64,000 nucleotides of DNA from Agreia sp. PsM10. Lineage in GTDB: Bacteria > Actinomycetota > Actinomycetes > Actinomycetales > Microbacteriaceae. How positions within the stretch are numbered: the first letter of the stretch is position 1; every line of letters starts with the position of its first letter. Made by a program: the position numbers and the translations under genes. The notes beneath the pieces are model-generated. The model saw only the letters and a list, made by a program, of their open reading frames with translations. It was not told where the DNA came from and made no database searches. Below are positions 24,437-32,959 of the stretch, one piece after another. The stretch covers positions 1 through 64,000 of the forward strand of contig NZ_JARUXC010000015.1 in NCBI RefSeq assembly GCF_030433855.1. The letters run 5' to 3'.

Positions 24437-24578
24437 GGCACAAGGCTAGTCAGTAGTCGCCCGATTGCTCCTCAGTTCGGGGGCCTGGCGCGCCGACCGG
24501 ATGCCTCGCCGGAGTACCATGACTGGAATTCAATCGGCCGACCGAGCACCTGTCGGCCATGTCGACGAAGGACGCACG

Positions 24579-26021
24579 ATGCGCATACCCGCACCCACGC
24601 GACGCTCCGTCTACGCCAGCCGCACGCCGATCGGCCGCGTGCGAGACATGATCGACGAGTTCTCCGAGCAGTCGCCCTCCCGCTTCGCGATCCTGATCTT
24701 CACGGCGATGATCCTCATCTTCACGGTGCTCTTCTCCCTGCCCATCTCGCAGGCCGACGGGGCGACCACCCCCATCGCAGACGCCCTGTTCACGGCCGTC
24801 TCGGTCATCTGCGTCACCGGCCTCTCGACCGTCGACATGGCCACGCACTGGTCGGTCGTCGGCCACATCTTCATCTTCATCGGCGTGCAGATCGGCGCCC
24901 TGGGTGTGCTGACCCTCGCCTCGATCCTGGGTCTCGCCGTGTCGCGCAAGCTCGGCCTGAAGAGCCGCCTGATGGCGGCGGGCGACACCAACCCCATGCG
25001 GATGCGCCACGGCGCCGTCTCGGAGGGCCAGGCCGTGCGGCTCGGCGAGATCGGCGGGCTGCTCGCGACGGTCGCGGTGAGCTCCCTCGTGATCCAGCTC
25101 GTGATCGCCCTGCTTCTCATCCCGCGCATGCTCGTCGACGGCGTCGAGCTCGCGCCGGCCATCACCGACAGTTTCTACTACTCGGCCATGGCGTTCACGA
25201 ACACCGGGTTCTCCCCCAACGCCGAGGGACTCGCTCCGTTCGAGAACGACTACTGGTTCCTCAGCATCCTCATGCTCGGCGTGTTCATGGGAAGCATCGG
25301 GTTCCCGATCATCTACGTGCTCTCGCGCAACCTGAAGAAGCCCAAGCGCTGGTCGCTGCACGTGAAGCTCACGCTCGTCACCTCGTTGATCCTGATCGTG
25401 GCCGGGGCGGTGCTCTACATCGTGCTCGAGTTCGACAATCCGAAGACCTACGGAGACCTCAACGCGGGCGACACGATCTTTCAGTCGCTGTTCCTGTCGG
25501 TCATGACCCGGTCGGGCGGCTTCTCCACGATTCCCATCGACGACCTCAACGGCTCAAGCCTCCTGGTCACCGACATGCTCATGTTCATCGGTGGCGGCTC
25601 GGCATCGACGGCCGGCGGCATCAAGGTGACCACGCTCGCCGTGCTGTTCCTCGCCGCCTTCGCGGAGGCCCGCGGAAACGAGTCGATGGAGGCGTTCGGC
25701 CGCCGCATCCCGGGCGACGTGCTGCGACTGGGCGTGAGCGTGGTGCTGTGGGGCGCGACGACCGTGGCCGTCGCCACCATCGTCATCCTGCAGATCACCA
25801 AGGCGCCGCTCGACTTCGTGCTCTTCGACGTGATCTCCGCGTTCGCCACCTCCGGGCTCACGACCGGGCTCACGGCATCCCTGCCCGACTCGGGCATCTA
25901 CGTGATGGCCGCCACGATGTTCATGGGCCGCGTTGGTACAGTGACACTCGCCGCCGCGCTGGCAGCGAGCCAGCGCAGGCAGCTGTTCAGACGACCCGAA
26001 GAGAGGCCCATCGTTGGTTGA
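24579..26021 (+). CDS. ktrB: Potassium-uptake membrane subunit KtrB/TrkH
   Basis: Ion-translocating subunit of a Ktr/Trk potassium importer (480 aa). The four selectivity-loop repeats are visible as SVICVTGLSTV, AFTNTGFSPN, MTRSGGFSTIP and AFATSGLTTGL, between pairs of membrane helices. The ATG at 24579 has GAAGGA seven bases upstream. Its stop overlaps the ktrA start by 8 bases, so the gating subunit is made from the same transcript. The length and single-subunit layout fit KtrB rather than the longer TrkH. Confidence 0.93.
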   Translation: MRIPAPTRRSVYASRTPIGRVRDMIDEFSEQSPSRFAILIFTAMILIFTVLFSLPISQADGATTPIADALFTAVSVICVTGLSTVDMATHWSVVGHIFIFIGVQIGALGVLTLASILGLAVSRKLGLKSRLMAAGDTNPMRMRHGAVSEGQAVRLGEIGGLLATVAVSSLVIQLVIALLLIPRMLVDGVELAPAITDSFYYSAMAFTNTGFSPNAEGLAPFENDYWFLSILMLGVFMGSIGFPIIYVLSRNLKKPKRWSLHVKLTLVTSLILIVAGAVLYIVLEFDNPKTYGDLNAGDTIFQSLFLSVMTRSGGFSTIPIDDLNGSSLLVTDMLMFIGGGSASTAGGIKVTTLAVLFLAAFAEARGNESMEAFGRRIPGDVLRLGVSVVLWGATTVAVATIVILQITKAPLDFVLFDVISAFATSGLTTGLTASLPDSGIYVMAATMFMGRVGTVTLAAALAASQRRQLFRRPEERPIVG

Positions 26022-26682
26022 TCGCATCAAGCACGACGCCCCCGTCCTCGTGATCGGCCTCGGCCGGTTCGGTGCCGCCACGGCCGGACAGCTCGACCGC
26101 CTCGGCCGCGAGGTTCTGGCGATCGACGACAACGACGGCCTCGTGCAGAAGTGGTCGGAGCGCATCACCCACACCGTGCAGGCGGATGCGCGCAACATCG
26201 ACGCGCTGCGCCAGATCGGGGCGGGCGAGTTCTCGATCGCCGTCGTCGCCGTCGGCTCGTCGATCGAGGCGAGCGTGCTCATCACAGCCAACCTGGTCGA
26301 CCTGAAGGTTCCGCAGATCTGGGCCAAGGCCATCTCGAAGTCGCACGGCAAGATCCTGGAGCGCATCGGCGCCAACCACGTGATCTATCCCGAGGCCGAG
26401 GCCGGAGAGCGCGTCGCCCACCTCGTCTCGGGCCGCATGCTCGACTTCATCGAGTTCGACGACGACTTCGCCCTGGTCAAGATGTACCCGCCCAAGCCGA
26501 TCCGCGGAAAGAACCTCACCGAGTCGGGCGTGCGCAGCCGGCACAACATCACGGTCGTCGGCGTGAAGTCGCCGGGCAAGCCGTTCACCTACGCAACCGA
26601 GAAGACGGTCGTCACCGACCACGACATCATCATCGTCTCGGGCACCTCGAGCGACATCGAGAAGTTCTCGGCCCTCGAGTAG
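26014..26682 (+). CDS. ktrA: Potassium-uptake regulatory subunit KtrA/TrkA
   Basis: Cytosolic gating ring subunit (222 aa) with one N-terminal RCK Rossmann domain (VLVIGLGRFGAATAGQL, dinucleotide-binding) and a C-terminal RCK_C domain (GKNLTESGVRSRHNITVVGV). It binds nucleotides and opens or closes KtrB. The start is TTG 26014 with GAGAGG seven bases upstream, overlapping the end of ktrB. It is followed by a palindromic terminator-like element. Confidence 0.94.
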   Translation: MVDRIKHDAPVLVIGLGRFGAATAGQLDRLGREVLAIDDNDGLVQKWSERITHTVQADARNIDALRQIGAGEFSIAVVAVGSSIEASVLITANLVDLKVPQIWAKAISKSHGKILERIGANHVIYPEAEAGERVAHLVSGRMLDFIEFDDDFALVKMYPPKPIRGKNLTESGVRSRHNITVVGVKSPGKPFTYATEKTVVTDHDIIIVSGTSSDIEKFSALE

Positions 26683-26690
26683 CGGCTCGC

Positions 26691-26752
26691 CTGTTGCCCC
26701 GGGCGACGGATGTTGCCGGTCGCCCGGTAACGTTCGTCGCGTCGGGCAACAG
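26691..26752. terminator. Inverted repeat between convergent ktrA and SGNH hydrolase
   Basis: CTGTTGCCC at 26691-26699 pairs with GGGCAACAG at 26744-26752. Inside it, CCGGGCGAC pairs with GTCGCCCGG. It lies between two convergent stop codons, the right place for a bidirectional terminator, but lacks a T-run. Confidence 0.6.
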
Positions 26753-26759
26753 GGGCGTC

Positions 26760-27491
26760 TCAGGCCACTGGGCGCGGCTCCGTGCTCGCGCGGACGCTCT
26801 GCGCACGGCGCGAGACCGTCGGCAGAAAGGCCGACGCCCAGACCACGTAGCCCCGGTCGTTCGGGTGGAAGAGGTCGCCGGCCGCCTGGTAGACGGCGCG
26901 CACGATCCCCTGGCGCTTCGTCACCGCATACAGCGGCGCAACGGTCAGACCGTGCCGGGCTGCGGTCGCGCGCACGATCCGATTCGCCACCGAGACCAGA
27001 CGCTCCCTCTGCGGAATGTGGAAGCAGGGCAGGTCGGCGACGATGGCCGACGACGGCAGCTGCGCGTACACCTCCTCGAGTTCGCGCGTGAAGCGCTCCT
27101 TCTCGAAGCTGTTGATGTCGTTCGCGCCGATCGACACGGTGAGCAGGTCGGGTTGCACGTCGCGCAGCAGCGTGGCCAGCTTCGGCATCTGGATGGCGAT
27201 CGCCTCGCGCAGACGGGCGCCCGCAACGCTGAGATTGACGATGCGAACGGTGCGCCCCGTCTCCGCCGCGAAGCGGTCGGCCACGATCTGCACGTAGCCG
27301 CGGTTGGGCTTGGACGCGCCGATGCCCTGGGCTGCGGAGTCCCCGATCACGACATAGAGCAGCTCACCCGCCTTCTTCTGGCGAGCCCTCCAGAACGCCG
27401 AGTTGACCGGAATGGTGAGGTTGATGCGGGCGGCCTCGGCCTCGCGATGGCGCACGATCAGGCTGATCGGCCAGAGGGAGAGAAGATTCAC
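26760..27491 (-). CDS. SGNH/GDSL hydrolase family protein
   Basis: A 243-aa esterase-fold protein. The four SGNH blocks are present: GDSAAQG (catalytic Ser, residue ~50), a Gly in NLSVAGA, GANDIN (Asn) and LFHPNDRGY (catalytic Asp/His). No clear signal peptide or membrane segment is seen, although the first 20 residues are mildly hydrophobic. The substrate is unknown; lipid or acetyl-sugar esters are common. TAGCGT is six bases before GTG 27491, suggesting leaderless transcription. Confidence 0.88.
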   Translation of the reverse strand: MNLLSLWPISLIVRHREAEAARINLTIPVNSAFWRARQKKAGELLYVVIGDSAAQGIGASKPNRGYVQIVADRFAAETGRTVRIVNLSVAGARLREAIAIQMPKLATLLRDVQPDLLTVSIGANDINSFEKERFTRELEEVYAQLPSSAIVADLPCFHIPQRERLVSVANRIVRATAARHGLTVAPLYAVTKRQGIVRAVYQAAGDLFHPNDRGYVVWASAFLPTVSRRAQSVRASTEPRPVA

Positions 27492-27561
27492 GCTGAAACG
27501 CTACGCCCGTTCCCTGAGGTTGGCGAAGGGGTTGATCTCGATCAGCGCAAGAACGGGTGGG

Positions 27562-28410
27562 TCAGCCGGCGGCGAGCTCCCGGGCGCGGGCGAGGGCCGC
27601 ATCCGTCGCCCGGGCGAAGAGGTCATCGACTCCCCCGTCCTGCAGCACGGCGATGGCGCGCTCCGTCGTTCCGTTGGGGCTCGTCACCTGTCGACGCAGC
27701 TCCGTAGGCGTCGACCCCGACGCGGCGAGCAGTTGCGACGCGCCCAGGAATGTGCCGTTCACGAGAACGGCCGCCTCCTCCGGAGTGAAGCCCTTCTGCA
27801 TGGCGACCGCGGTGAGCTGCTCGATGAGGAAGAACACGTACGCCGGACCCGACCCCGAGATCGTGCTCAAGGCATCCAGTTTCTCTTCGGGAACGACCAC
27901 GACCTCGCCGACCGTCTCGAACACCCGCGTGACCAGGGCGAGCTGCTCCGACGTCGAGCGGGTGCCCGCCGACAGCCCGGTCACCGCGCTGCCCACGATC
28001 GCGGGCGTGTTCGGCATCGACCGCAGCACGGCGACGGAATCGGGCAGGCGCTGCTCGAACGTCGCGACGGTCACGCCGGCCGCCACGCTCACGACGATCG
28101 CGCCGGGCTCCAGCGCATCCGCGATCTCGTCGAGCAGCGCGGGCACCATGGGCGGCTTCACCGCCACCAGAACGATGGATGCCCCGGCCACGGCCAGGCG
28201 GTTCGCCTCGGGCTCGTCGTCGGTCGCCCAGGCCGTGACCGCGTCGACATCGTCGAACTCTGCGGCGCGCGAGGCCGAGCGGTTCGTCACGCGGATTCCG
28301 CCGGAGACGTCGACCGTGGGCGCGAGCAGCCCGGAGAGGATGGCGCGGCCCATCGATCCGGCGCCGAGGATGGCGATGGCGGGCAGGGAGACGGGAGAGG
28401 TGTCGGTCAC
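27562..28410 (-). CDS. proC: Pyrroline-5-carboxylate reductase
   Basis: NADPH-dependent reductase making the last step of proline synthesis (282 aa). The Rossmann motif AILGAGSMGRAI is at the N-terminus, VAVKPPMV follows, and the C-terminal dimerisation domain carries the signature SGSGPAYVFFLIEQL and the proline-binding TSPNGTT. GTG 28410 has TAGGAT six bases upstream (complement of 28417-28422), a leaderless promoter. It belongs to the proC/HTH/bS22 neighbourhood known from mycobacteria, here dispersed. Confidence 0.95.
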   Translation of the reverse strand: MTDTSPVSLPAIAILGAGSMGRAILSGLLAPTVDVSGGIRVTNRSASRAAEFDDVDAVTAWATDDEPEANRLAVAGASIVLVAVKPPMVPALLDEIADALEPGAIVVSVAAGVTVATFEQRLPDSVAVLRSMPNTPAIVGSAVTGLSAGTRSTSEQLALVTRVFETVGEVVVVPEEKLDALSTISGSGPAYVFFLIEQLTAVAMQKGFTPEEAAVLVNGTFLGASQLLAASGSTPTELRRQVTSPNGTTERAIAVLQDGGVDDLFARATDAALARARELAAG

Positions 28411-28481
28411 CCGTCCATCCTAGGATTGGGGTTCGACGGGGAAGCCGCCATCGGAACACAGAGCGCGCAGAGGTCACACAC

Positions 28482-29441
28482 ATGAGCACATCCGGAGGCA
28501 GCAAGGCGATCCTCGCCGCGCTGGCGGCCAACATCGGCATCGCCCTCACAAAGTTCATCGCGTTCCTCTTCTCCGGGTCGTCGTCGATGCTCGCCGAGAG
28601 CGTGCACTCCGCGGCCGACTCCGGCAACCAGCTTCTGTTGCTGCTCGGTGGCCGCAAGTCGCGCAAGCAGGCCGACCGTGCGCATCCGTTCGGCTACGGC
28701 CGCGAGCGCTACGTCTACGCCTTCGTCGTGTCGATCATTCTGTTCTCGGTGGGTGGGGTCTTCGCCCTCTACGAGGGAATCGAGAAGGTGAACGACCCGC
28801 ATCCGCTCGAGGTGTGGTGGCTGCCTCTGCTGGTGCTCGCCATCGCCATCGGGCTCGAGGGCTTCTCGCTGCGCACGGCCATCGGCGAGTCGAACCACAC
28901 GCGCGGCTCGCAGAGCTGGCTGCAGTTCATCCGCCGCGCGAAGGCGCCGGAGCTGCCGGTCGTGCTGCTCGAAGACACGGCCGCCCTTCTGGGGCTCGTC
29001 TTCGCGTTCGCCGGCGTGGGCCTCACCGTGCTCACCGGCAATGGCATCTGGGACGGCATCGGAACGATCTTCATCGGGGCCCTGCTCGTGCTGGTCGCCA
29101 TCATTCTCGGTATCGAGACGAAGAGCCTGCTCGTGGGCGAGGGCGCCACCGACGAAGACCTCGCGAAGATCGAGAACGCCATCACGTCGAGCCCCGAGGT
29201 CGAGCACCTCGTTCACCTCAAGACCATGTACCTCGGGCCCGACGAGATGCTCGTCGGCGCCAAGATCACGCTGCCGGCGGTCACGACCCTCACCGACATC
29301 GCCCTCGCCATCAACGCGGTCGAGGCGCGCATCCGCGAGGCCGTGCCCATCGCCCGCGTCATCTATCTGGAGCCGGACGTGTACGCGCCGAGCGTGGCGG
29401 AGGCCGTCGCAGACGCAACGGATACACCCGCCGCGAACTGA
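28482..29441 (+). CDS. Cation diffusion facilitator family transporter
   Basis: Proton-coupled divalent cation exporter of 319 aa. Six membrane helices are followed by a cytosolic C-terminal domain. Metal-site residues occur as AESVHSAADSGNQ in helix 2 and LLEDTAALLG in helix 5, the H-x3-D / D-x3-D type. The TETKSLLVGEGA-like segment GIETKSLLVGEGATDED marks the FieF/ZitB-related actinobacterial group. The metal (Zn, Fe, Mn or Co) cannot be assigned. It is divergent from proC with about 70 bases between starts. Confidence 0.92.
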   Translation: MSTSGGSKAILAALAANIGIALTKFIAFLFSGSSSMLAESVHSAADSGNQLLLLLGGRKSRKQADRAHPFGYGRERYVYAFVVSIILFSVGGVFALYEGIEKVNDPHPLEVWWLPLLVLAIAIGLEGFSLRTAIGESNHTRGSQSWLQFIRRAKAPELPVVLLEDTAALLGLVFAFAGVGLTVLTGNGIWDGIGTIFIGALLVLVAIILGIETKSLLVGEGATDEDLAKIENAITSSPEVEHLVHLKTMYLGPDEMLVGAKITLPAVTTLTDIALAINAVEARIREAVPIARVIYLEPDVYAPSVAEAVADATDTPAAN

Positions 29442-29452
29442 GCGCGGACGCC

Positions 29453-29498
29453 GAGCGCGCGTGTTCCAGCCGCACGCGCGGTCACTGCACGCGCGCTC
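29453..29498. repeat. Inverted repeat between convergent genes
   Basis: GAGCGCGCGTG (29453-29463) and its exact complement (29488-29498) form an 11-base stem between the cation exporter and tadA stop codons. It resembles the ends of the GAGCGCGGGTGTT elements at 7096 but lacks the inner palindrome. It may terminate both transcripts. Confidence 0.55.
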
Positions 29499-29520
29499 GT
29501 CAGAAAAGGGCGCGCTCGAC

Positions 29521-30006
29521 CTAAAGTCGCGAGCGGAAGAAGGTCGTCAGAGCGGCAGCGCACGCATCCGCCTCGACGCCCGCCCACACCTCGACCGTGT
29601 GGTTGAGGCGCCGGTCGCGAAGCACGTCGTAGACGGAGCCGACCGCGCCGGCCTTCTCGTCCCACGCGCCGAACACCACGGTGGGCACGCGCGCCGCCAG
29701 GATCGCCCCACCGCACATCACGCACGGCTCCAGGGTGACGATGAGCGTGCACCCCTCCAGGCGCCAGTCGCCGGTCTGCTCGGCGGCCGCCCGCAGCGCC
29801 AGCACTTCGGCATGCGCCGTGGGATCGTGCCGCAGCTCGCGCTCGTTGCGGCCGCGCCCGATGACCCGACCCGAGGCATCCAGAACCAGGGCCGACACGG
29901 GAACGTCGCCCGACGCCTCGGCCAGCCGGGCGTCTGCGAGCAGCTCGCGCATGCGCTCGCCGTACGCGGCAGGCCATGGATGCGCGGGGCTCGGTCGTTC
30001 GGACAT
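29521..30006 (-). CDS. tadA: tRNA-specific adenosine deaminase TadA
   Basis: Zinc deaminase that converts A34 of tRNA-Arg to inosine (161 aa). The zinc and catalytic motifs are HAEVLALR and PCVMCGGAI, with the substrate-loop sequence RHDPTAHAE. ATG 30006 starts just after a short intergenic region shared with the divergent upp gene. The C-terminal FFRSRL tail is typical. Confidence 0.94.
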   Translation of the reverse strand: MSERPSPAHPWPAAYGERMRELLADARLAEASGDVPVSALVLDASGRVIGRGRNERELRHDPTAHAEVLALRAAAEQTGDWRLEGCTLIVTLEPCVMCGGAILAARVPTVVFGAWDEKAGAVGSVYDVLRDRRLNHTVEVWAGVEADACAAALTTFFRSRL

Positions 30007-30042
30007 GCCGCCAGTACCTTTCCGCTCCAGTAGATTGAGCCT

Positions 30043-30675
30043 ATGCGAGTTCACGTTGCCGACCACCCGCTCATCACGCACAAGCTCACCGTGCTGCGAG
30101 ACAAGTCGACGCCGGCACCCACATTCCGGGCGCTCACCGAAGAGCTCGTCACCCTGCTCGCCTACGAGGCCACCCGCGAGGTGCGCACCGAGGTCGTCAC
30201 CATCCAGACGCCGGTGGCCGAGACGCAGGGCCTCGCGATCTCCGAGCCGCGTCCCCTCATCGTTCCCATCCTCCGCGCGGGCCTCGGCATGCTCGAGGGC
30301 ATGGTCAAGCTCATTCCCAGCGCCGAGGTCGGATTCCTCGGCATGGTGCGCAACGAGGAGACGCTCGAGCCCACCACCTACGCCGAGCGCCTGCCCGACG
30401 ACCTGAGCGACAGGCAGTGCTTCGTTCTCGACCCGATGCTGGCCACGGGAGGGTCGCTCGGAGCGGCCATCGAGTTCCTCTTCGACCGCGGCGCCGTCGA
30501 TGTCACCGCCATCTGCCTGCTTGCAGCACCCGAGGGCGTCGCCGCTCTCGAGAAGGCCACCGAGGGCCGCGAGGTGCACCTCGTGCTCGGAGCGATGGAC
30601 GAGCGTCTCAACGAGAAGGGCTACATCGTTCCCGGCCTCGGAGACGCGGGCGACCGGCTCTACGGCCTCGTCTGA
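30043..30675 (+). CDS. upp: Uracil phosphoribosyltransferase
   Basis: Pyrimidine-salvage enzyme making UMP from uracil and PRPP (210 aa). The sequence matches the family throughout: [21 protein letters not shown], the PRPP loop [11 protein letters not shown] and the uracil-binding C-terminus [24 protein letters not shown] at 30031-30036 with a six-base gap to ATG 30043 predicts leaderless transcription. It is divergent from tadA. Confidence 0.96.
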   Translation: MRVHVADHPLITHKLTVLRDKSTPAPTFRALTEELVTLLAYEATREVRTEVVTIQTPVAETQGLAISEPRPLIVPILRAGLGMLEGMVKLIPSAEVGFLGMVRNEETLEPTTYAERLPDDLSDRQCFVLDPMLATGGSLGAAIEFLFDRGAVDVTAICLLAAPEGVAALEKATEGREVHLVLGAMDERLNEKGYIVPGLGDAGDRLYGLV

Positions 30676-30718
30676 TCGGGCGCGGGGCATCTCGATCGGC
30701 CCCGTGTCAAAAAAATGC

Positions 30719-30749
30719 TTGACATGCGGAGTCATATTCCGCTTAGCTT
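30719..30749 (+). promoter_or_regulatory. Strong promoter of the leader peptide
   Basis: TTGACA at 30719-30724 and TAGCTT at 30744-30749 are separated by 19 bases. The A of the peptide ATG (30756) lies at the expected transcription start, six bases after the -10. A near-consensus -35 is rare in this window, which makes this the clearest housekeeping promoter seen. Confidence 0.65.
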
Positions 30750-30755
30750 TCGTTC

Positions 30756-30857
30756 ATGACTGACAACGCGCTCGCCCTTACCTCCTTTGAGGCATTGGGG
30801 ACTGCTGGCATGATGATGCCCAGCAGCGCTGTCATGTGTTGCCGAATGTGTGCTTGA
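30756..30857 (+). CDS. Leaderless cysteine-containing leader peptide (33 aa)
   Basis: A short open frame that begins at the predicted transcription start. The product starts MTDNALALTSFEALGTAGMM and ends PSSAVMCCRMCA, with three Cys codons (TGT TGC ... TGT) in the last six before the stop. Leaderless short ORFs with cysteine clusters are known in mycobacteria as cysteine-responsive attenuators. The coding region overlaps a hairpin (CTGCTGG...CCAGCAG, about 30811-30835). A 218-base leader separates it from the winged-helix gene. Attenuation control by cysteinyl-tRNA supply is my inference. Confidence 0.65.
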   Translation: MTDNALALTSFEALGTAGMMMPSSAVMCCRMCA

Positions 30858-31075
30858 CCAGACACTGCGCCTGACACGTCAGGTTCGCTGGGTTCCGAGG
30901 TCTACGTCTCTTTTCACGAAAGAGACCTCCGAATCCCCCGCCTGGTTCTGAACCACAGAACCGTCCGCGGTCTACGGCTATCCAGCCGCACCATTCGCAC
31001 GACCCGCCCACAGGCATCCGTTTCTTCGCCGTATCCGGCCGGATGACCTGGGCACTTCATCGAAGGATCTCTCCC
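30858..31075 (+). promoter_or_regulatory. Long structured 5' leader RNA of the regulator gene
   Basis: The 218 bases between the leader peptide and ATG 31076 contain competing stems. GTCTCTTT (30906-30913) can pair with AAAGAGAC (30919-30926), while GAGGTCT (30897-30903) can pair with AGACCTC (30923-30929), which excludes the first. A further stem is GGTTCTG-AACCA-CAGAACC (30944-30962). No T-run follows any stem, so a switch would act on Rho or on translation and not through an intrinsic terminator. Confidence 0.5.
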
Positions 31076-31783
31076 ATGTCTCTCGCACACCTCGACACTC
31101 GTCCCTCCGCCCCCATCGCCTCGATCGGCCGCCCCGAGCAGTTCGCCGCCGAGTCGACGCCCGCCCGACTCCGCGCGGTTCCCACGGGCACCGAAGCTCG
31201 CGGTTTTGTCCTCTACGTCGGAATCGACGAAGACAAGGCCGCCGCCGACGGCACCGACCTCTCGGAGATCGTCGCCCAGCTGCGGGCCCTCGCCGCGCAG
31301 CTCTCCCCCTCCTCCGAGACCTATGCCGCCGTCGCCCTCGCGCCCCGCGGTGCCGGCGGGCGCGACGTCGACGTGGTTCGGCTCGCCCTTCAGGACCCGG
31401 CGGCCCTGGCCAAGCACCGCCACGCTCCCGCCGATGAGGATCGCGCCCGCGACGGCGTCGTCATCGACCTGTCGCGCAAGCGCGTGCTGCTCGACAACGA
31501 GGCGGCCAACCTCACGTACAAGGAATTCGAGCTGCTGCAGTACCTCGTTCTGCGCGAGGGCCGCACCATCGACCGCGCCGAGCTCATCGGGTCGCTCTGG
31601 TCTGCAGACGACAGCGACATTCCGAACGAGCGCACCATCGACGTGCACGTGCGCCGACTGCGCGCGAAGCTCGGCGACTACGAGGACATCGTGCGCACGG
31701 TGCGCGGCGCCGGCTACCGCTTCGATCGCCACGCCGATGTCTCGGTGCAGCACACGTCGACGCCGTCGCCCGACCTGTTCTAA
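31076..31783 (+). CDS. Orphan winged-helix regulator with OmpR-type DNA-binding domain
   Basis: A 235-aa protein. The C-terminal 100 residues form an OmpR/PhoB winged helix (LTYKEFELLQYLVLREGR, then ERTIDVHVRRLRAKLGDYED, then VRTVRGAGYRFDRH). The N-terminal half is not a receiver: there is no phosphoacceptor Asp motif, only a conserved-looking GFVLYVGIDEDKAAADGTDL / AVALAPRGAGGRDVDVVRL domain. No kinase is adjacent, so it probably does not answer to phosphorylation. ATG 31076 is fixed by GAAGGA eight bases upstream. It is transcribed behind the Cys leader peptide, suggesting its level follows amino-acid status (inference). Confidence 0.88.
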   Translation: MSLAHLDTRPSAPIASIGRPEQFAAESTPARLRAVPTGTEARGFVLYVGIDEDKAAADGTDLSEIVAQLRALAAQLSPSSETYAAVALAPRGAGGRDVDVVRLALQDPAALAKHRHAPADEDRARDGVVIDLSRKRVLLDNEAANLTYKEFELLQYLVLREGRTIDRAELIGSLWSADDSDIPNERTIDVHVRRLRAKLGDYEDIVRTVRGAGYRFDRHADVSVQHTSTPSPDLF

Positions 31784-31852
31784 GCCGATAGCACGCCGGC
31801 CCGCGGTCCGCTCCCGGTCGCTTTGTTCGGGAGACCGCATTAGGTTGTGGTC

Positions 31853-32959
31853 ATGAGCGCGGAACTGACGCTGGGCGCAGAAGAAGAGCTTCACCTCATC
31901 GACCTCGACTCCTGGCGGCTGTCCGCCTCGGCGCCGCAGCTACTCAAGAGGCTCCCGTCCGGCAGTTACGCTGCCGAGCTTCAGCGCACCACCGTCGAGA
32001 CGAACACCGAGGTCACCGAGACCCTGGCCGGGTTGCGAGCCGAGCTCGTGCGGTTGCGACGAGGCGTGATGGATGTCGCCGGGCCGCTGGGCGTCGGAAT
32101 CGCCGCCGTCGGCACCGCACCCCGCTCGGAGATCTCCGACTTCGAGCTCACCTCGTCGCAGCGCTTCGGGGCCATGCAGGAGAAATACCGGCTGCTCGTG
32201 GACGAGCAGCTGATCTGCGGTTTCCAGGTGCACGTGGGAGTCTCCGACCGCGATCTCGCCATCCAGCTCGCGCAGCGCGTGGCCGAGCATCTGCCCGTTC
32301 TGCTGGCCCTGTCGGCGAGTTCGCCGTTCTGGAACGGACATGACACCGGCTATTCGAGCGTGCGCAGCCTCGTCTGGCAGCGCTGGCCGAGCGCCGGAGC
32401 GACCGGCCCGCTCGAATCCGCCGCCGAGTACGACGAACTCATCGCCGACCTGATCGGCACCGGTGTGATCGCCGACGACGGCATGGCCTACTTCGACATC
32501 CGGCCGTCGGCACACGCGCCGACCCTCGAACTGCGGGTGTGCGACGCGCTGCCGCTCGTCGACGACGCGGTGCTCGTCGCCGGCCTGTTCAGGGCGGCCG
32601 TACGCGCCGCCGAGATCGACATCGAGAACGGCGTTCCCCTGCAGCCTCGGCGAGCACCCGTGCAGCGGGCCGCGCTCTGGCAGGCCGCGCGCACAGGACT
32701 CTCGGCCGAACTGCTCAGCGCCGGAGCACGACCGCATCCCATCGAAGCAGCGGAGGCGGTTCGCAGCCTGGTCGACGGCCTCCGGCCCGCGCTCGACGAG
32801 TTCGGCGACTACGACGAGGTGCGGGCCCTGGCGGAGGACGCCCTCGCCCGAGGCAACTCGTCAGACAGGCAGCGCACGACGTTCGCACGCACACAACAGC
32901 TCGACGACGTCGTGAGACTCGTGGTCGCCGAGACCCAATCGATCGGAGCACGCCCATGA
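31853..32959 (+). CDS. Glutamate-cysteine ligase-like carboxylate-amine ligase (YbdK type)
   Basis: A 368-aa ATP-dependent ligase of the GCS2 family (LTLGAEEELHLIDLDSWRL at the N-terminus, then AELQRTTVETNTEV, then ICGFQVHVGV and LELRVCDALPLVDDAVLVAGL). E. coli YbdK of this family has weak glutamate-cysteine ligase activity; actinobacterial members have unproven substrates. TAGGTT sits six bases before ATG 31853, so it has its own leaderless promoter despite following the Cys-leader regulator gene. Its stop overlaps the next gene by ATGA. A thiol-related role fits both family and context but is inferred. Confidence 0.85.
   Translation: MSAELTLGAEEELHLIDLDSWRLSASAPQLLKRLPSGSYAAELQRTTVETNTEVTETLAGLRAELVRLRRGVMDVAGPLGVGIAAVGTAPRSEISDFELTSSQRFGAMQEKYRLLVDEQLICGFQVHVGVSDRDLAIQLAQRVAEHLPVLLALSASSPFWNGHDTGYSSVRSLVWQRWPSAGATGPLESAAEYDELIADLIGTGVIADDGMAYFDIRPSAHAPTLELRVCDALPLVDDAVLVAGLFRAAVRAAEIDIENGVPLQPRRAPVQRAALWQAARTGLSAELLSAGARPHPIEAAEAVRSLVDGLRPALDEFGDYDEVRALAEDALARGNSSDRQRTTFARTQQLDDVVRLVVAETQSIGARP

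Noticed and set aside
23849-26053. Very long plus-strand frame over the ArsR and ktrB genes
   Set aside because: It is a His/Arg/Asp-rich shadow; ktrB in the other frame carries all four selectivity loops.
28427-28446. GGGGTTCGACGGGG, resembling a tRNA T-arm
   Set aside because: No acceptor, D or anticodon arm can be drawn around it, and it lies in the divergent promoter region of proC and the cation exporter.
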